Shown piece by piece: positions 34,569 to 38,090 of a stretch of DNA of 38,090 nucleotides. Below the pieces are notes generated by a model. It saw nothing but the letters and a program-made list of their open reading frames with translations. It was not told where the DNA came from and did not search any database. This DNA is from a bacterium (lineage in GTDB: Bacteria; Gemmatimonadota; Glassbacteria; GWA2-58-10). Positions within the stretch are counted from its first letter, which is position 1, and each line of letters begins with the position of its first letter. The DNA is taken from contig JAJFUG010000155.1 in NCBI GenBank assembly GCA_021372515.1, forward strand, positions 1 to 38,090, written 5' to 3'. The translations under genes were made by a program, and so were the position numbers.

Positions 34569-35843
34569 ATGACCGATAGGCTCAACGTGCTGCTGCTGGT
34601 CGACTCCCTGCCCAACCCGGCGGACCCGGACTCGTTTTTCTGGCAGAAAAACAGCTTCGTCTTCAATGCGATGAAACGTCTGGCGGTCCGGCACAACCTG
34701 CTGCACCCGCTGTTCGTGCCGTTCTGCAGCCGCGCGGTGGCCGGCCTCTACAGTCTGCTCGGCCTGACCCTGCATTTCCCGGCGCCGCGCCGGGGCGAGG
34801 TCGATTCGATCCGGGTGCGCACGCTGCGCTACCCGTTTGTCCCGCGCCTGTACCCGAGCTTAAAGAGCCTGGCCCTGCGCCGCGCGCTGCGGCCCCGGGA
34901 ATTCGACCTGGTCCACTGCCACAGTGTCTACGACCTGGGCCTGACCGGCTTGGCGCTAAAAAGAAAGTACGGCCTTCCGCTGGTGGTCACTGTCTACGGC
35001 ACGGATGTGAACTGGCTGTTCGAAAGCGCCGAACGCCGCGCGAATGAGCGTATCGCCGCGGCCACCGTGAGGGTGTTGCGCGGGGCGGACGCCGTGATCT
35101 GCGTGAGCCGCGACCTGGCCGCCCGGGTGGAATCCCTGGGCGTGCCGCAGGAACGGATTCACTGGATCCCCAACGGCTATGACAGCGCACTATTCCATCC
35201 CGGCAACCGCGCCGCGGAGCGGCAGGCCCTGGGCTGGGAGCAGGACAGCACAGTGCTGCTCTACGTGGGCAACATTTTCGAGACCAAGGGGATCGGCGAC
35301 CTGGTGGAGGCCCTGGGCATTCTGAAGAGCTCGGGCGCTCTGCCGGAGGGTTTCCGCTGCGTGGCCGCGGGACGGCCCACCGCCTACGGCGACTCGCTCA
35401 AGGCGCGGCTCGGCAGCCTGGGCCTGGCGGATAAAGTCGAGTTCTGCGGCCTGGTGCCGCCCGAGCGGGTGGCCGCCATGCTGCGCGCCTGCGACCTTTT
35501 CTGCCTGCCGAGCTGGCGCGAGGGTTGGCCTTGTGTAGTAACCGAGGCCCTGGCCTGCGGCGCCCCGGTCGTGGGGACCGACATCGGCGGGATAAACGAG
35601 CTGCTGCACGACAGCCGTCTGGGCCGCCTCTGCCCGCTTCGCGACCCGCGGGCCCTGGCTGCGGCGCTCAAGGCGGCCCTGGCTCAGACCTGGGACAGAG
35701 ATTATATCAGCCGGTCGGCGGCCGCCTGCGAGTACGGCCCGGTCGCCGGACGGATCGAGACGGTCTATCGCCGCGTGCTGGGGCACTCCCCGGCGCACGG
35801 GCGCATTCACGAACAGGAGAGTGCAGTCGATGCAGAGGCTTAA
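34569..35843 (+). CDS. GT4-family glycosyltransferase
   Basis: 424-aa GT-B fold enzyme that would transfer a sugar from a nucleotide donor to a surface polysaccharide. The N-terminal half shows LNVLLLVDSLPNPADPDSFFWQKNSF and DLVHCHSVYDLGLTGLALKRKYGLPLVVTVYGTDVNW. The C-terminal Rossmann half shows STVLLYVGNIFETKGIGDLVEAL, CDLFCLPSWREGWPCVVTEALACGAPVVGTDIGGI with the GT4 EX7E region. GGGGAG eight bases before ATG 34569 fixes the start. Its end overlaps the epimerase gene by 14 bp, so they are cotranscribed. Sugar and acceptor cannot be told. Confidence 0.93.
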   Translation: MTDRLNVLLLVDSLPNPADPDSFFWQKNSFVFNAMKRLAVRHNLLHPLFVPFCSRAVAGLYSLLGLTLHFPAPRRGEVDSIRVRTLRYPFVPRLYPSLKSLALRRALRPREFDLVHCHSVYDLGLTGLALKRKYGLPLVVTVYGTDVNWLFESAERRANERIAAATVRVLRGADAVICVSRDLAARVESLGVPQERIHWIPNGYDSALFHPGNRAAERQALGWEQDSTVLLYVGNIFETKGIGDLVEALGILKSSGALPEGFRCVAAGRPTAYGDSLKARLGSLGLADKVEFCGLVPPERVAAMLRACDLFCLPSWREGWPCVVTEALACGAPVVGTDIGGINELLHDSRLGRLCPLRDPRALAAALKAALAQTWDRDYISRSAAACEYGPVAGRIETVYRRVLGHSPAHGRIHEQESAVDAEA

Positions 35844-36987
35844 GGTTGTGGCGGTGGTGGGCGCACGGCCCAATTTCATGAAAATAGCCCCTCTGCTCTG
35901 GGCCGCCGGGCGCCGTCCCGACAGCTTCGAGTTCCGTCTGGTCCATACCGGCCAGCACTATGACAAAAACATGAACGAGGTGTTCTTCCAGGAGTTGGGT
36001 ATCCGCGAGCCGGACATCCACCTGGGGGTGGGAAGCGGCAGCCACGCCGAGCAGACCGCCCGGATCATGGTCGCCCTGGAAAAGGTGCTGGTCGAGGACC
36101 CGGCCGACCTGGTGCTGGTTGTGGGGGATGTCAACTCCACCCTGGCCGCGGCCCTGGTGGCCTCCAAGCTGCACGTGCCCACGGCCCACGTGGAGGCCGG
36201 GCTGCGCAGCCGTGACCGCCGCATGCCCGAGGAAATCAACCGCATGGTCACCGACTGCCTGAGCGAGGTCCTGTTCACCACCAGCCGTCTGGCCGACCGC
36301 AACCTTCTGGCCGAGGGCGTGCCGCCGGAGCGTATCTGCCTGGTGGGCAACATCATGATCGACACCCTGATCCATTTCCTGGACCGGGCCGAGGGCCGCG
36401 ACACCCCGGAACGCCTGGGCCTGAAGCGCGGCGGCTACGCCCTGGTCACCCTGCACCGTCCGGGCAACGTGGATGACGCGGCCAAGCTGGGCGGGATCAT
36501 CGACACGCTCTGCCGCATCTCCCGCGAGCTGCCCGTGGTGTTCCCGGTACACCCGCGCACCCGTGGCACCCTGGCCGCGTTCGGCCTGTTCGAGCGCCTG
36601 GAGCGCGAGCCGGGCGTGACCCTGGCCGAGCCGCAGGGCTACCTGGATTTCCTCAGCCTGATGCGCTCATCCCGGCTGGTGATCTCGGATTCGGGCGGCA
36701 TCCAGGAGGAGACCACTTACCTTAAAATCCCCTGCCTGACCCTGCGCGAGAACACCGAGCGGCCCGAGACCGTGGAATTCGGCACCAACCTTCTGATCGG
36801 GCACGATGGCGACAGGCTGTACGAGCAGGCGCGGCGGATACTGGACGGCGGCTGGAAAGCCGGCGGCGAGCTGGAGTTCTGGGACGGCCGCGTGGCCGAG
36901 AGAATCCTGGACGAGCTGGAGCGCCGCCGCGACCGTTTGACCGCGCCGCCCGCCGAGCGGTTGGTGGATACCGGGGCCAGACTGTAG
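35830..36987 (+). CDS. wecB: Non-hydrolysing UDP-GlcNAc 2-epimerase (WecB/WbpI-type)
   Basis: 385-aa cytoplasmic epimerase that inverts C2 of UDP-GlcNAc or a related UDP-sugar. Family motifs in order are VVGARPNFMKIAPLL, VHTGQHYDKNM, VVGDVNSTLAAAL, HVEAGLRSRDRRMPEEINR, GNIMIDTL, TLHRPGNVDD, VFPVHPRTRG, ISDSGGIQEETTYL and CLTLRENTERPET. ATG 35830 has AGGAG ten bases ahead; GTG 35821 is too close to that SD. It overlaps the GT4 gene and is followed by a WbpD-like acetyltransferase, which suggests a WbpI-like role on a 2,3-diacetamido uronic acid rather than plain ManNAc. WecB and WbpI cannot be separated by eye. Confidence 0.92.
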   Translation: MQRLKVVAVVGARPNFMKIAPLLWAAGRRPDSFEFRLVHTGQHYDKNMNEVFFQELGIREPDIHLGVGSGSHAEQTARIMVALEKVLVEDPADLVLVVGDVNSTLAAALVASKLHVPTAHVEAGLRSRDRRMPEEINRMVTDCLSEVLFTTSRLADRNLLAEGVPPERICLVGNIMIDTLIHFLDRAEGRDTPERLGLKRGGYALVTLHRPGNVDDAAKLGGIIDTLCRISRELPVVFPVHPRTRGTLAAFGLFERLEREPGVTLAEPQGYLDFLSLMRSSRLVISDSGGIQEETTYLKIPCLTLRENTERPETVEFGTNLLIGHDGDRLYEQARRILDGGWKAGGELEFWDGRVAERILDELERRRDRLTAPPAERLVDTGARL

Positions 36988-36995
36988 AAACCGGC

Positions 36996-37011
36996 GGCGC
37001 GCAAGCGCGCC
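36996..37011 (+). promoter_or_regulatory. Perfect hairpin between epimerase and acetyltransferase
   Basis: GGCGCGC-AA-GCGCGCC forms a tight 7-bp stem nine bases after the epimerase stop and just ahead of the acetyltransferase ribosome site (AGGAG at about 37021). Without a T-run it is more likely a processing, pausing or mRNA-stability element in a cotranscribed message than a terminator. Confidence 0.4.
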
Positions 37012-37033
37012 CTCAACTTTCAGGAGCGGACCA

Positions 37034-37660
37034 ATGAGCCAGGCGGACAGTCAGGGCAAGCCCTATTTCGCCCATGAGAGCGCCTATGTCGATGACGGGG
37101 CGGTGATCGGCGCGGGCACGAAAATCTGGCATTTCTGCCACGTGATGCCGGGGGCCCGGATCGGCGAGAAGTGCAACCTGGGCCAGAACGTGGTGGTGCA
37201 CTCCACCGCGGTGGTGGGCAACGGGGTGCGCATCCAGAACAACGTCTCGGTCTACGACCGGGTGATCCTGGAGGACTACGTTTTCTGCGGCCCGAGCATG
37301 GTGTTCACCAACGTGATCAACCCGCGCAGCCACACCCCGCGCAAGGATGAGTACATGACCACCCGGGTGCGCGAGGGGGCGACTATCGGAGCCAACGCTA
37401 CGGTGGTCTGCGGCAACACGGTGGGCCGTCACGCCTTTGTCGGGGCGGCCTCGCTGGTCACTCGGGACGTGCCGGACTTTGCGCTGGTGTTCGGGGTGCC
37501 GGCCCGGCTCCAGGGCTGGATGTGTGTCTGCGGCGTACGTCTGCCCCTGGGCCTGGGAAAGGATGAGAGCGAGACCTGCGCCTGCAGCGCCTGCGGGCGG
37601 GCCTACTCACGCCAGGGACTCACGGTGCGGGCGGACGGGGAAAACGTCGGCAAATATTGA
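37034..37660 (+). CDS. Left-handed beta-helix N-acetyltransferase (WbpD/WlbB-like)
   Basis: 208-aa hexapeptide-repeat acyltransferase. Residues 12-150 are a run of [LIV]-G-x4 turns (AYVDDGAVIGAGTKIWHFCHV, ARIGEKCNLGQNVVVHSTAVVG, TIGANATVVCGNTVGRHAFVG) with the family motif GPSMVFTNVINPRSHTPRKDEY. Homologs (WbpD, WlbB) acetylate the 3-amino group of UDP-2-acetamido-3-amino-glucuronate using acetyl-CoA. The C-terminal CVCG...CACSACGRAY has the spacing of a zinc ribbon seen in longer family members. AGGAG precedes the ATG. It follows the epimerase by 46 bp and belongs to the same transcription unit. Confidence 0.9.
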   Translation: MSQADSQGKPYFAHESAYVDDGAVIGAGTKIWHFCHVMPGARIGEKCNLGQNVVVHSTAVVGNGVRIQNNVSVYDRVILEDYVFCGPSMVFTNVINPRSHTPRKDEYMTTRVREGATIGANATVVCGNTVGRHAFVGAASLVTRDVPDFALVFGVPARLQGWMCVCGVRLPLGLGKDESETCACSACGRAYSRQGLTVRADGENVGKY

Positions 37661-37684
37661 CTCCCCGGCAAACTCCGCCCCTCT

Positions 37685-37933
37685 GCGGCCGTCAGGCCGC
37701 CGTGTTTGTCTTTGGGGGCCGCGCATGTCTGAGCCTGCAGCACGGGCAGCGTGCAGCGGAGCGTGAAACGTAAGTGGTCGAAAACGTCCCGTGGTGTGGC
37801 GGCGATTCGCGGCAGCGCCGCCCCGCAACAAGGCAGCGGAATCGCTGCTTCGGGCACACCATAGCCGGAAGTGGCGACGAAGTTTGGACGAGTTCGCCGC
37901 CTGGCTTTGCTGCTTTCGCCGAAACGAAAGCAG
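37685..37933 (+). repeat. Structured intergenic repeat, copy E
   Basis: This plus-oriented copy has a 5' hairpin GCGGCC-GTCA-GGCCGC (37685-37700), TTTGTCTTTGGGGGCCGC, GCATGTCTGAGCCTGCAGCA, a central hairpin GGCGGCG...CGCCGCC (about 37799-37823), GCGGAATCGCTGCTTCGG, TTTGGACGAGTTCGCCGCC and a 3' hairpin CTGCTTTCG-CCGAAA-CGAAAGCAG (37910-37933). The gap 37661-38013 holds little else. Confidence 0.87.
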
Positions 37934-38013
37934 GAATAATTTTCCGGGCCATGCATATCACCTGAAAGCTCAGCATGGTACAAAACTCCGCCGACCGGTG
38001 GAAAAGGCGACTG

Positions 38014-38090
38014 ATGCCCAGAGTGCTCTACCTGATCGCGCTGGAGAACGTGCTCGATAACGCGATCTTCGAAAACCAGGTCCGCCGGAT
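38014..38090 (+). CDS. Start of a probable glycosyltransferase (partial, runs off the window)
   Basis: Only 25 residues are present, opening MPRVLYLIALENVLDNAIFE, then NQVRR. AAAAGG six bases ahead supports ATG 38014 (an in-frame ATG at 37975 has a poorer site). The strand-loop pattern VLYLIALENV and the place in a polysaccharide locus fit the N-terminus of a GT-B glycosyltransferase. This is a weak call because the rest is missing. Confidence 0.5.
   Translation, partial: MPRVLYLIALENVLDNAIFENQVRR

Noticed and set aside
1-38090. tRNA, rRNA, CRISPR array or prophage
   Set aside because: No cloverleaf, rRNA-like stretch, regularly spaced direct repeats or phage genes were seen by eye; a dedicated tRNA or rRNA scan was not possible.

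Overview
The window is about 38 kb of GC-rich bacterial DNA (most genes roughly 60-67% GC by eye) with three AT-richer patches: about 15.0-15.8 kb, 20.4-21.2 kb and 22.2-25.9 kb. The host looks like an uncultured member of the FCB superphylum (Fibrobacteres/Chlorobi/Bacteroidetes and allied candidate phyla). Two observations point there. One secreted protein ends in an NAPNPFNPSTTISY-type C-terminal sorting domain with a FlgD-like fold, as used with type IX secretion. The primary-type sigma factor is short (285 aa, no region 1.1), the form usual in that group. No species can be named from sequence alone, and I see no rRNA, tRNA, CRISPR array, transposase, integrase or phage gene.

Layout. 0.3-3.5 kb: a B12-binding-type radical SAM protein and a class I hybrid-cluster protein (hcp). 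4.5-9.1 kb: a lipoprotein amidase with a second, catalytically dead amidase domain, then a GH20-like hexosaminidase, together a plausible cell-wall or amino-sugar degrading pair. 9.75-13.8 kb (minus strand): a fusion of GspE/MshE-N-like repeats with an HU domain, then three tandem signal peptidase I genes and the sigma factor. 14.0-15.0 kb: thioredoxin reductase. 15.0-25.5 kb: an accessory region with two paralogous lipoproteins, an AraC/GyrI-type regulator, an RND pump without its usual partners, a SUMF1-like lipoprotein next to a decayed 5' fragment of a relative, a small secreted protein and a large sorting-domain protein. 25.6-25.7 kb: a candidate small RNA. 25.9-27.9 kb: acetyl-CoA synthetase. 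28.3-30.4 kb: an unknown membrane-anchored protein and a DoxX protein. 30.7-38.1 kb: a surface-glycan region with a GT39-like membrane glycosyltransferase, a sulfatase-superfamily enzyme, a GT4 glycosyltransferase, a UDP-GlcNAc 2-epimerase-type enzyme, a WbpD-like N-acetyltransferase and the start of another probable glycosyltransferase.

The most unusual structure is not a protein. A family of long (about 250-320 bp) intergenic elements occurs at five loci: 1-196, 3693-4330, 9105-9551, 34164-34420 and 37685-37933. Each full copy has a 5' hairpin, a conserved G-rich/TGTCTGAGCCT block, a central GC hairpin and a 3' hairpin whose loop is constant while its stem changes with base pairing largely kept. 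The first three loci are built as head-to-head pairs, and two of them share a 111-bp segment differing at one base in inverted orientation on either side of the amidase/hexosaminidase pair. A second, simpler family of short palindromes (GGGGC...GCCCC and GGCACGGC..GCCGTGCC) is scattered in the same gaps, and some of these probably act as terminators.
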